A stretch of 64,000 nucleotides of DNA from Nectonema munidae (taxonomy: Eukaryota > Nematomorpha > Nectonematoida > Nectonematidae): contig JAUIRK010000070.1 in NCBI GenBank assembly GCA_030549495.1, positions 12,501-76,500 of the forward strand, written 5' to 3'. Positions 41,601-51,485 of this stretch are shown here, in pieces; position 1 is the first letter of the stretch; each line of letters starts with the position of its first letter. Made by a program: the position numbers and the translations under genes. The notes beneath the pieces were generated by a model. That model worked only from the letters and a program-made list of their open reading frames with translations. It was not told the DNA's origin and ran no database searches.

Positions 41601-44152
41601 GATTATATCTGAAAATTGTCTCTTCCTCTATGTTAATTAATTTTTTTCCAAAATCTTAGTGATCAATATGGAAATATTGTTGGAACTGTGAATGCTCAGG
41701 TACTAAAATTCAATCATGAAGAATTCAAATTCATTGCAGTTGTGTTAACTTTGAAAAAGTCTTACCTAAATGAATTGTTTCTCATCATGGAAATCAATGG
41801 AAGAAATGATTTTGAATTGAATAAAAATATTACTGAAAAGTTGAAAGTACTGACTAATAAAAAAAAGCAGGAAATTTACATCAAAATGGCACCTATATCT
41901 ATTGTAACCTATCAATCGTTAAATGATTTATTCAAAAAGATGGATATCGATCCCAAACAGTAAGTTTCTTATTAAAGTTTTTTTTTTAATCTTTTATTAG
42001 AAATGAATAACATTTTTTGTATAAAAAAGTTATTCACACAAAAAAAACGAAACAAATTTTTATTTATTGAATAATAATTAATCAATCAATTAATTAATTG
42101 ATTGATTGATTTAATAGTTGATTATAATTATTTTTTTATGATTTATAATTATTTTCCTAAAAACTTCATTAAATTTAAATTTATTTTAAAATTTTTATTT
42201 TAACTAATGAAGTATTGATTGATAAAAAATTTTTTTGCGTTACTAAACCTCCAAATAACCAAATGAGTTTGCCCGTTTTTGATGTATGAACATTTGAATT
42301 TTTTATGTTTTTATCGATGAATTAAAGAAATTAGATTTATTAAAATATTCAAAAAATAAACAAAAATTGATATACAGATGCAGCTTTCAATCTTCAAAAC
42401 ATTGCAATTTAATTGTTCATAATTAATTAACTAATTAATATTACGCCAATAGGTTGAAATGCGAATTCGTAATGAAAGTCGCTTCGTTTAAAAAGATATA
42501 ACTTTCAATGGCACTCTTATTATATTCTTCCGACTTCCCTTGTTTATCAAGTCATGTTTCCTGCGTTTATTTTAATGCCGTGATTCGGCTTTTGAAAGTC
42601 CATCAAACCAAATTCTGAAAGCTATTTGTGCTACGTTTGCTTCATCATTTACTTTTCATTGTACACTACATATCATGCTAATTTGCTTATTACAATATTT
42701 TAAAATAAACTGCTACTTCAAAATTATTCTTCTTCATTTTTTTCATTTTTGTGAAAAGTTTATCACGCTATGACTACATTATTTTCATCCATTTACGCAT
42801 TCGTTTTTATACCGGAATGCAAATTTTGTAACAGTTGGCTTGAAATGTAAAGCTAAGAAAAGTTAACATTCTCACATTAAAAACGCAATTCAATAAAATA
42901 TTCTTACATTTTTTTCCCTTCTTTATAGAGATTGTGATACATAGCACGACAAAGGAACAAAAATGTCTCTTCTCAGATTTCTGAAAACTTCAGAACGGTC
43001 TCATATTTACAAAATGAATAAATTTGAATTTTCTTTATCATTTTTCATTTTATGTTCATCAAAATTGAAGTCGAAGTTATGAAAATAAAATTGTTTGAGA
43101 CACGTTAAAAATTTCCTAATTTTATCTGATAAACATCAAATGACATCCAAAAATAAATCGCCATATGAGAATATTTAATTCTTTATATTTAAAAATTTGT
43201 GGCAGAATCTCTCTCTCTGTGCTCAACCTATTGAGATTAGGTTAATCATTTTTAATTATGAAGATTATTGTTTCCATTTGTAAATACTCGACATCCATGA
43301 CAATAAACCTGCAGAACCCCAGGAATACATTGAAAATGAAATTTACGCATTTTTCACAGCTTCTCATAATAAACGGATACTTTATTTTAGGTAAAAATAT
43401 TTTCCAATATTCAATCAAGTATGTTTTCGGAAAAACTAAAAACCCATATGAATACAAAGTACTAAACTGATTGGATAATATTTTTTGATTTATTTTTGTC
43501 CAGCGATAGAAGTCTTGCTTTTAAATTTAATTCATTCGTCCCGGGTTCGACACTCCGTTGTGACATCTTATTCACAGATTATTCTTACTTTGAGTATGAA
43601 ACAAGAAACTTGTCACAAGCAAAAAAGTTGTTAAAAAATGAAGGTATACAATTAGGAATAGAAATCAATTAATTACCAGAAATTAAGTTTCTAGAAAGTA
43701 TGTTTCTTCTAAATGATCTTTTTTCAATTATAATTTGTCTTTTTTAAGTCCTAAATTGTCTTTTTTCATTTTTACTTTGCATTTTAAGAAAGAGCGTTTA
43801 GAATTTAAAAAAGACATTTCGTTTATTCAATACTTAAGTGTACTTTAGCACTCCCAGTTTATAAAATACTTTTTTAAATTTTATGAATATATTGGTTTTT
43901 TTATATATAATGATTTATTTTATTTATAATTTTATGTCATCCTTCTCTTTTAGGAAAACCTTCATTTCAAATGTAAACGTGGACATAGAAGCAGATAAGG
44001 ATAAAATTGTTGAGGAAAAAGAATTCACAGAATGCAGAAAGATCTATTTTGATAAGCCCTTCTTGTTCATGCTAAGAATGAAGGTTTTGGATACCATTTC
44101 TTTACTCGGCTCTTCGCATTTTTTTAATGAAAAGAAAAGGATTTCAGAATAA
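32618..44152 (+). CDS. divergent serpin-like secreted protein, spliced gene
   Basis: The preferred model is 32618-32651, 34134-34331, 37358-37593, 37654-37751, 40454-40531, 41660-41959 and 43954-44152, which is 1,143 bases, 380 residues, with all phases agreeing. That is the usual serpin length. Features are a signal peptide split over exons 1-2; DVDFAYPIVTIYTFLPLF, like the 'N.vfSPlSi' segment; SDYLLFSISNQM, like 's.l.iaN.l'; RIQNAITLFLSKRRWHNYS, like 'lvNAiyFkg.W..pF'; NAQVLKFNHEEFKFIAVVL, like 'aqvLelpy...fsm.iiLP'; SLNDLFKKMDID, like 'dL...L..lGi'; and KIYFDKPFLFMLRM, like 'F.vdrPFlFlIr'. The segment before the last motif is short and polar with none of the small residues of an inhibitory hinge, so protease inhibition is unlikely. 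The region of helix F and the 'v..vdF..IN.WV' block is not visible. Function is unknown. Confidence 0.62.
33880..33990 (+). repeat. GGAGTC-rich low-complexity repeat
   Basis: Loose repeats of GGAGTCGGAGTC and GTCGAAGTCGG within the first serpin-gene intron. There is no coding content. Confidence 0.5.
34134..34331 (+). CDS. serpin-like gene exon 2
   Basis: The acceptor catcattaaatttag precedes the exon. It encodes LCLLVTAQLGVFDNHAFLAT, then YQFAPKDVDFAYPIVTIY and TFLPLFIYDQKTLERIKYFQ. The second half fits the N-terminal helix B segment of serpins. Donor AAAG|GTATAT. Phase 1 in and out. Confidence 0.7.
34497..34634. mobile_element. piggyBac-like MITE, copy 2
   Basis: 130-bp body CCCATTTAAGACCA...TGGTCCTAAATGGG, flanked by TTAA on both sides. 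In reverse orientation it matches the copy at 9228 along its whole length. It lies in the second serpin-gene intron. Confidence 0.87.
34960..34985 (+). repeat. poly-C run
   Basis: A run of 13 C in A+T-rich intron DNA, similar to the homopolymers near the ends of the hAT-like elements at 2700 and 28490. Confidence 0.6.
35130..35450 (+). repeat. dispersed repeat, copy B
   Basis: Same family and orientation as 11715-11990. It contains an extra block of about 45 bases (GGAATGACTGAAAG and onward) before the shared 3' part. It lies in the second serpin-gene intron. Confidence 0.7.
35754..36074. mobile_element. MITE with GCGAGAA / TTTCGTGAA inverted ends
   Basis: The left arm AAAGTAAGGAATTTTTGCGA continues to TTAATTTCGTGAAATT. 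The right arm, inverted, reads AAAGTACTTTAATTTTGCGA and ACCAAATTTCGTGAATT. The arms of about 38 bases are imperfect and the interior of about 240 bases has no gene. No certain target duplication was seen. Confidence 0.65.
36625..36800 (-). pseudogene. LINE 3' end with (GAA)n tail
   Basis: On the minus strand, RPKMKWMEWVIAESKEKNLN then NIANARLRWRRLIKKQLPGI and a stop match the last residues of RT proteins of RTE/I-type LINEs ('grPkmRW.d.i...a..R..Wr.l'). A run of GAA triplets follows directly at 36,620-36,636, as expected of a microsatellite-type LINE tail. It is 5'-truncated to about 180 bases. Confidence 0.6.
37358..37593 (+). CDS. serpin-like gene exon 3 (alternative end 37625)
   Basis: The acceptor tttcattttag precedes the exon. 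It encodes FQVFQRKEDYPFYQKVEIEV, an acidic stretch, LANELKKLPYVSTLRMKN, a basic stretch (RRSSRNRGLNKREEE) and GSDYLLFSISNQM. The donor ATG|GTAATC at 37594 keeps the later frame. A stronger donor, AAAA|GTAAGT at 37626, would add VIKDSILNTE, which also looks serpin-like, but then no downstream exon that I found fits in phase. Confidence 0.6.
37654..37751 (+). CDS. serpin-like gene exon 4
   Basis: The acceptor cactatatcacag precedes TAC. It encodes YKNKNEFLAIAPKTKAK and RIQNAITLFLSKR, the latter like the conserved 'lvNAiyFkg' strand. Donor ACG|GTGGGT. Phase 0 in, 2 out. A competing acceptor (tttctag at 37678) gives another frame with no family resemblance. Confidence 0.5.
38334..38625. mobile_element. 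nonautonomous hAT element (292 bp)
   Basis: It starts CTGGCTTTCTCAACCGGGGT and ends TTTGAGAACCACTG, the common hAT end CAGTGGTTCTCAA, with GGGGTCCA motifs inside. The 8-bp duplication is GTCTAAGG / GTCTAAGA with one mismatch. It lies in the fourth serpin-gene intron. Confidence 0.8.
38640..40453. other. intron sequence, nothing coding recognised
   Basis: A+T-rich. 39,470-39,550 has repeated TTGTCCTTTTGCAA-like segments, and an inverted relative (TTGCAAAAGGACAAGATA) at 40,012-40,080. Together these may be the ends of one old inverted-repeat element of about 600 bases. Confidence 0.35.
40454..40531 (+). CDS. serpin-like gene exon 5, small
   Basis: The acceptor tattatttcag precedes the exon. 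In phase 2 it encodes WHNYSALIEIFNFPPKQKQR then FFIKS, which fits the serpin block after 'NAiyFkg' (W...F.....F). The donor is weak: GTTTTT at 40532 or GTCTCG at 40526. Both leave phase 2, as the next exon needs. This is the least certain exon. Confidence 0.42.
40774..41532. mobile_element. inverted-repeat element with CTGAGAAAAA ends
   Basis: The left end CTGAGAAAAAGATTAGTCTC and the right end, inverted CTGAGAAAAAAATTAGTTCT, match over about 30 bases, with further ATTAGTA repeats inside. It is 759 bp with no gene. It ends about 130 bases before the next serpin-gene exon. No clear target duplication was seen. Confidence 0.5.
41660..41959 (+). CDS. serpin-like gene exon 6, core sheet region
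   Basis: The acceptor ccaaaatcttag precedes the exon. It encodes DQYGNIVGTVNAQVLKFNHE, EFKFIAVVLTLKKSYLNELF, LTNKKKQEIYIKMAPI and YQSLNDLFKKMDID. This matches the serpin stretch from strand s3C through 'v.lPkf.ie...dL...L..lGi'. Donor CA|GTAAGT. Phase 2 in and out. Confidence 0.72.
41970..43500. other. intron sequence, mostly unrecognised
   Basis: 42,075-42,115 is an AATTAATTGATTGATTGATT microsatellite. 42,530-42,660 is less A+T-rich but has no gene or repeat that I can name. The two overlapping frames at 43,242-43,470 look like chance. Confidence 0.4.
43500..43560 (+). repeat. tRNA-like SINE scrap
   Basis: CCCGGGTTCGACACTCCG carries a good polymerase III B box (GGTTCGACACTCC). An A-box-like stretch upstream (GATAGAAGTCTTG) is poor. 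It is probably a SINE remnant in the last serpin-gene intron. Confidence 0.4.
43954..44152 (+). CDS. serpin-like gene last exon
   Basis: Acceptor ccttctcttttag. It encodes KTFISNVNVDIEADKDKIVE, then EEKEFTECRKIYFDKPFLFM and LDTISLLGSSHFFNEKK, and stops at TAA 44150-44152. FDKPFLFMLR...LDTISLLG is the serpin C-terminal signature. The part that should hold the reactive loop is short, acidic and lacks a small-residue hinge. Confidence 0.72.
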
Positions 44153-44233
44153 CAAGAGCACTTTTTTCTCTATCTTTTTTCAATTTTTGTCATTTTTCCA
44201 AATATTGATATCCTCTTTTGAATGATTATTTCC

Positions 44234-44239
44234 AATAAA
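44234..44239 (+). terminator. likely polyadenylation signal of the serpin-like gene
   Basis: AATAAA lies 82 bases after the stop codon and is followed by T-rich sequence. Confidence 0.45.
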
Positions 44240-44259
44240 TTTAACTCTTTTGATTCCAT

Positions 44260-46180
44260 TTGAAATGTTTCACTTTATGGAGAATGTTAATATAATTTCT
44301 TTAGAAACATAAAATTTTTAAAATATTTTGACTCTGAAGAAAGAAACATTGTGATAGTGCTAATTATGTGTGAATTGCCTTACAAAAATGTTTTAAAAAA
44401 CTTCTTTCTGATTATCATGGATAAAACATGTTGAGATGAAATATTCTGAAGTGGGAGATTTTTGATTGGATGAAATAAACAAGTCAATCATAAACCATAA
44501 ATTAATCTACTACAACCCTTTTCCGTTTATTTCTTTGCTTATTATTGATCTTGACTTTCCTACATCCATTTTAGTGCAATACTAAACGCGTCTGCTTGAT
44601 TTATCCTTTTTCTTCTCCATTTTATGACGAACAGAACAGGAATACAAGATGACTGAAAATTTTTTCACTGAGTTCCTTCTTTATGTGAAGTTAAATTTCA
44701 TAGCTATTTTATATATAGTTAACTTCATCGGTAATTTTAATACATTTCGTGCAAAATAAGTTCTTTTTTTCATCATCATCTAATTCATTTGTATATGCTT
44801 GCTTAAAAATTTACTATTTTATTCCAATTTTGAGATTCCATGATTTTTGAGCTCAATTCTTTCACAACTTTTCCAAGTCTTAGAGCTAAAAATTGTTGAT
44901 CCCAATCTGCTCTATTAATCACATTGCTTGTATGAAAACCCAAAAATATATAAATTGAAGATCATTCAATAAGAAAAGTGTTATTCAATTAATTTAAATT
45001 TAAATTCGTGTTAGTTAAGGATACTAGATTCGTTTTGTAGTTATTTTTTCCTGCTTACTATAGAGTTTGTTATATTTGCATGAAGCCAGAAAAAATTTCG
45101 TTTCTTAAATAAATCTAATATATAAAAAATAAAACTAAAAAAAATTCAAAAAAAAAACTCAAAACGTGTTCGCAAACATATGACAAAAATGTTTAGAAAG
45201 GCAATACGATTTAACACACACGACAATCCAGCTAGCCAAGTCTTTTCCAAAGTGGTCAGTCAGTACGGACTCCTTAGGATGCTTTAATCTGCAAAAAGGG
45301 GTCCCTAAAAATTTTAAGGATAAAAAGTTGAAAACAAATTAATAAAAGTTTTTTTATTTAAAAGTTTCCAGAAGACACACTTATATGCTGAGGCATTCTT
45401 ATTTCGGTGTGTGATGTTAATTCATTTCACACTTTGGTAAGTATTGCTTTATTCGCCACAAGAGACTCGCTTTATTAAATTGGAATTAATTAAAATAAGC
45501 CTAGAGGTTTTGTCTGTTTCTTATTAAGAGGTTAATACCCTTAAAAAGTTGTGGGTCAGACTTATTATGACCCAGAGTTAGAAAAGGCTCATTTCCAATA
45601 CTTAGCTCCAAAATGGCATTTTCCAGTATTTTAGTTGTAAATTTTTTTAATTCACCTGTGTTTTTAATCAATAGCTGGACAACTTATTGTTATCGTTGAG
45701 GGGTTTGATAATTTTCCGAATAACTACTATTACTTTTTCTAACAATACTCTTTTATCCACATATGTGGAATGGCTAATTGAAGATTTGAAACATGGTCAG
45801 TTTTTTTTTGTCTTTTTGTCTTTTTTATGTTTGGAATTGTGAACTTTTTAAATATCATATAACAATATGTTTGCAAAATAAAACTTTAAACAATTTAATA
45901 ATTAATAATAAACATAGAAAAGAGGAAAAGTCTATCAATTAGTGTTATTTCCTTTGATCGAATATCCTTTTTTAAGTTTTCTCTTTCCCAGAAATAATCT
46001 CAATTGCCTGTGATTTTACTAAACCCCCGTTTCCAGTTTATTTGAAAAATGAATAAAGTAATTAAGAATTTTTACAATTAAATATATTAATTTGGAATGT
46101 TATCCAGAATTTCCATTGAACAGCTGCAAGCAACTTTTTGTATTAATAAATTTTTATCTCTCTCCCTCTCTCTATTGTTA
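44260..46180. other. intergenic, nothing firm recognised
   Basis: A+T-rich. 45,260-45,320 (GGACTCCTTAGGATGC...AAAGGGGTCCCTAAAA) resembles the GGGGTCC-rich subterminal parts of hAT MITEs but lacks ends. No gene was seen. Confidence 0.35.
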
Positions 46181-46397
46181 GGTTTAGGTTTAGATTATGT
46201 CATTTATAAAATATATCTGGAAAAAGTGAAATTTTAAATATCGCTGCCTCCCACATTACTTCTAAAAAATTAAAAATTTACTAAAATCGGATAAAGTTCT
46301 TATCTGTTTTTTGCAAATTACGAGACCCAACAAGATTAAAAAATTTCACTTTTTGAAAATATATTTTATAAATGACATTTTCAAACCCTAATCAAAA
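46181..46397. mobile_element. MITE with long inverted repeats
   Basis: The left arm TTAGGTTTAGGTTTAGATTA continues to ATGTCATTTATAAAATATAT and AAAAAGTGAAATTTT. The right arm is its inverse, ending TTTCAAACCCTAA. Arms are about 55 bases with a few mismatches. The right arm is partly repeated again at 46,408-46,449. Confidence 0.75.
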
Positions 46398-46575
46398 TCT
46401 CTCATTCTTTTTGAAAATATATTTTATAAATGAAATTTTCAAACTCTAATGAAAAGCCTTAAAATCTCTTATTCTTAACAGGGTTACATTAGAAAATATA
46501 CTATGAATCTTTTTTTAACAACCTAATACTTCGTTAATGACATAGAGATCATTAAAAATGGCCTCTCTATCGCTT

Positions 46576-46745
46576 TTCAAAAACACAATAATTTTAACCA
46601 AGTTGTCCCCCTATTTTTATATTTCAAATCTAACATGGAGCAATTATGGAAACTTAATTAAAAACATAAATGAAAATTGAAAAACACGATGACTTTCACG
46701 CCGTTGTCTCCTATTTTCATTGTTTCGAATCAAGCACGAAGCAAA
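46576..46745 (+). repeat. two diverged tandem units
   Basis: CAAAAACACAATAATTTTAA...GTTGTCCCCCTATTTT at 46,577 and AAAAACACGATGACTTTCAC...GTTGTCTCCTATTTTC at 46,680 align over about 70 bases with many changes. The period is about 103 bases. Confidence 0.45.
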
Positions 46746-46749
46746 CTTT

Positions 46750-47690
46750 TTTATAAAAAAGTATCAAAATAAATACTTTTTAGGGTTCGGAAGATAGACA
46801 CTAAACATTTTAGGGGTTGTCTTCCGTGTCCGAGCTCCCGAGGTTTTATATTCAATATATCTTTCATTTATACTAAATATCTGCGCTATACCCTTTATAA
46901 ACAACAAAAAAAGCAACAATCTACTATCACTATCTATTGATTTGGTATAATCCAGGAATCCATACAACGAGTTTAAATGCCAGATTAGGAAAAAAAATTT
47001 CTGAAGGTGGGACTTTGAGGTTGGCAATATAGAAAAAGGCAAGCACTAAAGCAGTATAATAGATTGGAGAGAGAATGAATGACAAAGGGATAGGGGTCTA
47101 TCCATCATGATCGTTTACTTTGAACATATATGCATCAGGCAAAATGAAGAGATATTTTATTTATTTACAGGAAAAAAACTAACTATGTAGAGATAATTAT
47201 ATTATGTATATAAAATAATAGCACTTAGTTAAACGTGAAAAAAATAAAGAGTTTAAGGAAGAAAAAAAATGTATAAGAACTGTTTAAAAAGACACAAAAA
47301 AAGTGAGATTAGGCCTCATCTGAAAATAGCATTTTGAGTAATTGTTTAAATGTTAATATGTTGTGTATTTAATTTGTCGATGTATTTATTAGCTCTATTC
47401 AAAGTGAGCAAAAAGATTTTCCAAAAATTTGAATTTTTGTTCAATCTGGGAATGTGTAATTTTTTATATTGACGAGTTAAATGGTTGTGGAAAGAATAAT
47501 TTACAACAAAAAGATTGCTGAAAGAGTTTGAATTAATTAATTTTTTAGTTAATTGATTTTTGTACTAAAAGGACAGACCTGAAATGATATTTATTTGTTT
47601 CAAACTCAAATATTTGCTTTTGATCTTTTGCCTATCATTTATAAAATGGTGAAACTTGTCTATAATGCTCTTGCAAGTTGGCATATATAA
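46750..47690. other. intergenic, nothing recognised
   Basis: A minus-strand frame of 92 codons (46764-47042) has no known motif. The rest is A+T-rich non-coding DNA. Confidence 0.4.
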
Positions 47691-47699
47691 CATGTGAAT

Positions 47700-49020
47700 A
47701 TACATGGCTATGTTACAGAAGTTTTCTTGTTCTGGAATGTAAGTAGGTTTTCATTTTTTTCAAACATTCAAAAAACCTAGAAATTTTCAAAACTCGATAA
47801 AAGAGAGAAGATAAAGAGAGAGAGGTTATTTGTTAGGTTTGAGAACCGGTAAGACCTTGCTAAATTTCAATTTACCAGGAAAAATGCTCCCAATGACTGG
47901 TGGACTAAGAGCTAATACTTTTTGGCTAACCAAAAGATTTCTTGTTTTTTAGCTTATTTACAGCGATGTAAATATCTTTAATAGAAACTTCAGTAAAGAA
48001 GAATGAAGAGAATTGTGAAGGAAAGAAACTGTCAAGATATCATATGAACATTGTAAACAGGAGTTATCTCGTATGCGGTCATAAATCTCTATAAATCGTG
48101 AAACATCACGTTCAATTTTAGCCTTCAACGACTAATTTTTCAATAGAGTAATCAAAGTTAACCAAATTGTACTATTATTACAAGATGAAAGTTTAGAAAG
48201 ATAATATCTGGACTGGGCTTTTTTTTATAATAAAATTATATTTCTTCAGAATACTTTTATACTTAGATTGATTGTTCTGAAAAGGATTTTTACGAAATTT
48301 TTTATAAAGCTTTATTTTATAGCGATTTATAGTAGTTAGATCCTCTCTCTAGCATGGTAACGAATTTTTCTTCTCCTTGGTAGTTAAGAAAGGAAAAGAT
48401 TGTTGGAAGCAGTTCTGGAAAATATTGTCAAAGCTATCATATATCTCATTTGCATTCCCAGACGATAAACAATGTGAAAAGTCAGCTATTGACAAATTGA
48501 ATAAAAACAAACTATAGGATTGAGCTGAAAATTTTCACGTGTGCGTTTTTGAACATCTATTTATATTTTTGGATAAAGGTAAAATTAGGAGATTAGCACA
48601 CTGATCACTAATATGACAATCTATATTGAAAGAATGTAAACTACGCATCTGATTTGTGAAAATGTTATCTATTAAGGTCTTAGATTTTGATATTCGAGTT
48701 GGTTTAGAAATGGTTGGGAAAAAACTATTGGTTAATCAAAAGCCTGCTATTTCTCATGAATATTTATTGATTTATTAATGAATGTTAATATTAAAGTCTG
48801 ACGCAATAAAAAAAACTTCACCTTTACCCAGTTCAAGGTAGTGTTCTAGAGATAAAAGAAAATCGGGAATCAACGAATTAGGTGGTCTATAAACCGCGAA
48901 TACCGGGACTTTCACGTGAGATTGCTTAAATTTGGCAAAAAGAAAATCAGTAGTCAGTTCAGAAAATTCTGCAACATGTCAGCTCAAACCGGCTTCTATA
49001 GAAAATATGATAAGGATGTT
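47700..49020 (-). pseudogene. second LINE relic: endonuclease domain and linker
   Basis: On the minus strand at 48,990-48,790: EFSELTTDFLFAKFKQSHVK, then VPVFAVYRPPNSLIPDFLLS and EVFFIASDFNINI. Near 48,700-48,570: KPTRISKSKTLIDNIFTNQM and CHISDQCANLLILPLSK. These are the endonuclease blocks YRPPN, (G)DFN, PTR...T.ID.IF and SDH, here SDQ, so the catalytic His is lost. Further down (48,150-47,860) only scraps of the linker are seen and there is no RT. It has several stops and is 5'- and 3'-incomplete. Confidence 0.72.
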
Positions 49021-49029
49021 TCTACTTTT

Positions 49030-50970
49030 TATTATTGACGCTCTCAAATATGTATACTATTAGCATTTTAGATAAATCCAAGATTGTTTAGCATATATGT
49101 TTTTAATGTTATGAAGAACCTTCTTCATCAATACGAAGACGAATATGGAAAATAGAGGTATGCATAATAGATTATAAGTAAGAGTGGTGCTCTCTACTTA
49201 AGGGAGCCATTTTTATACTTTGAGTAAATGTTTTAATTTTTATTCTTTATTTGGATATTATAATTTAATTATACACTCTTTTGAAATAACGCGTTGAATG
49301 TCTGAATAACCAAATATTGCATAAAGGAAGAAGCAAAATGGAAACAACTGCTTTTATTTAACAATTTAAACACTGCTTAACTTTGAGCTTACTAAAACTT
49401 AAATTTTATTTTATTTTTTTAAGCTTAACTTTTTGCCGCCTTATAGACAAATAGGAGAGGTTTTTTTGTTTCTCTTTATGAAACAAAGCAATGTTTCTAG
49501 AAAATTTTCTACAAGTAGAAAGTGTAAATTTATGAAATTTATAATCCGCAAATTTATACAAATTGGAATAGTTTACATATGTTGGCCTAGCCCTGATTTA
49601 AGACCTAAAAAATGTTTTCAAATATTGGGAGGAATATTAAACTCAAAAAAATAAGTTTAGCATATTTTGAGATGCCCTGTGATAAAGTTGAAAAACATTC
49701 TTAAAATATTTATTCGGATTTAAATTTCCAATGAAAATATTTAAAAATCATGATTGGATAATGGAAATTAAAGAGTTGTATTGAAATTGAGAGCTTGATA
49801 GATGCAAGTTTTTGTCTAAAAGAGTTAGACTTTATATCTAGTTTTCATACTAAGTGCTGGCTTGTAGTATATAGTATAGTAAATCAAAAAATTACTTTTA
49901 TATTTTGTCAAATTGGTATACGTTACAAGTGACAAAAGACTTCGTTGAAGAAAGAGGTGAAGAGAATTCACAAAGAGAAGATTCTGTGAGTGCAGAAAAG
50001 TTTTCCAATATTAGTGATAATTTTGAGAAAACTTCAACCTCTAAAAGATAACTAAAAGTAGGCTCCGACATTACCTGCCAATAAAATTAAAAAGTTTCAG
50101 TTTTTAAAATATATTTTATCTATGAGTTTATGTTTATAATTTTCAAAAGATACTTTTCTATAATTGAAAAAATTTAAATAGTAGCCATACACTAAAAAAT
50201 AAAATTATTTGAAAAATTGAAATAATGTTTTTACAATGCGATAAAATGAATGTCTAATTGGATCATATTTAGTCAAGCCGGCTGAAATTTTGTCGAATCT
50301 GGTCAAATTTGTTCAAATCCGGTCAAACTTGTTCAAATCCCATTTTTCGTATCTTAGGGAGAAATATCCTACGACTCACATAGAAATGTAGTGAGTGGAA
50401 AATATTGAAGGAATAATCTCTCTAATTTTTATACGCTAATTGAACAATCTCACTTAGCATGTCATTGGCTCTCCTTCGTTAAACTCCTGAAATCGATTGG
50501 ATAAGCATTGTATTGATTTGAAGTATGTACTCAATTTAAATAGTCTAATACGCTCTTAACATTTTCTACTGCATTGTAAAAAACAGTAAGGTCATACTTT
50601 GTAGGTATTCTTGCCTCTATTTCGCGTATACCTTATTTTGCTATATCAAATTTGAAAGAATGAGTAAATCTTCTCCCAAGTTCTTTATTCTGTATCTTAT
50701 TATCCCTTTAAAATAATAAATTCACAAACTACTATTTTCAAATACAAATTTTAGCGTGTAATTTTTCTATGTTTAAATATATGGGAATTGAACGATTTAT
50801 GTTTGAATTGAATATTTGCAAAATTCAACATTACGTGTCTTCTATTGTTTGCTTTAAATGTTATCCACGTTGCATAAAATCGATTGAGTAAGCAATCAGA
50901 GTTTCAAGCCTTATTCATACAAGCAAGATGAATGACAGAAGGAAACCCAAATCAAATTAAAGCATCAAAG
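49030..50970. other. intergenic, upstream of the small secreted-protein gene
   Basis: 50,270-50,345 holds a short tandem block of CCGGTCAAACTTGTTCAAAT type. A + strand frame at 49433-49654 has no motif. 50,600-50,970 is probably the promoter-proximal region of the next gene. Confidence 0.4.
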
Positions 50971-50974
50971 TCCA

Positions 50975-51010
50975 TATAAATAGCGAGTATTTGGCTCATC
51001 AATTTCATTT
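50975..51010 (+). promoter_or_regulatory. TATA box and initiator of a secreted-protein gene
   Basis: TATAAATAG at 50975-50983 is followed by TCATTT at 51005-51010, a match to the arthropod initiator TCAKTY. The start-site A at 51007 lies 32 bases from the TATA box, the expected spacing. The ATG follows 39 bases later. Confidence 0.65.
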
Positions 51011-51045
51011 TTCTTCTCTGTGCTATCCGATTAATTATTCTCAAA

Positions 51046-51082
51046 ATGAAATCCACCCTTTTTGTTGTCGCATTATTCGTTT
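51046..51082 (+). CDS. first coding exon of a small secreted protein
   Basis: ATG opens MKSTLFVVALFV, a lysine followed by a hydrophobic run, the start of a signal peptide. The exon then ends at T|GTAAGT in phase 1. A TATA box, initiator, short leader and a first exon that breaks inside the signal peptide are typical of arthropod cuticle, antimicrobial and other secreted-peptide genes. The next exon should complete the codon with two bases. A possible 8-base exon lies at 51594-51601 (TAACCTTG between ttttttag and GTAAGA), which would add L-T-L. No later exon was recognised and the 5.6-kb satellite lies downstream, perhaps inside the next intron. The mature product is unknown. Confidence 0.55.
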
Positions 51083-51289
51083 GTAAGTTTTCTTTTTAAT
51101 AATATATCAATTAAAAAAATATATCTATTTTTTCCGAAGCAAATAAATTGAACTAGTGTACAATGGAAAAATTGAAATATTTTTTGGCTAGAACGGAAAT
51201 AATATTTAGCGAATTATTTTGCCATATATGTTTTTCAATAAGAATTAAATTTATTAAATTTAGAATAATTCTCCATCTTTAAAATTCAA

Positions 51290-51485
51290 GGTCAGTAGAA
51301 TATATGCTGGTGGGTTGATTGTTTATGAAACAAAGCACGTTCAGGTGTTAGGCTGTATGCTAACATTACGCTTGAAGATGGTGAATAACAGAAATTTTGT
51401 TAAGGGCCTTGGGGATCGATCTCATGACCTTCAAGTGTTAATCTTAGTGCACATGCTAACAAGCATTAAATCTCTAAATGGATAT
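51290..51485 (-). repeat. tRNA-derived SINE, copy 1
   Basis: On the minus strand, TTGTTAGCATGTGCACTAAG, then GATTAACACTTGAAGGTCA, then GAGATCGATCCCCAAG resembles a tRNA from A box to B box, followed by a body that ends CAATCAACCCACCA. It is related to 52445-52625 along its whole length at about 65% by eye. Confidence 0.6.

Noticed and set aside
46181-46200. TTAGG-like repeats considered as an interstitial arthropod telomere
   Set aside because: Only two or three imperfect units of TTAGGT occur, and they belong to the inverted arm of a MITE.
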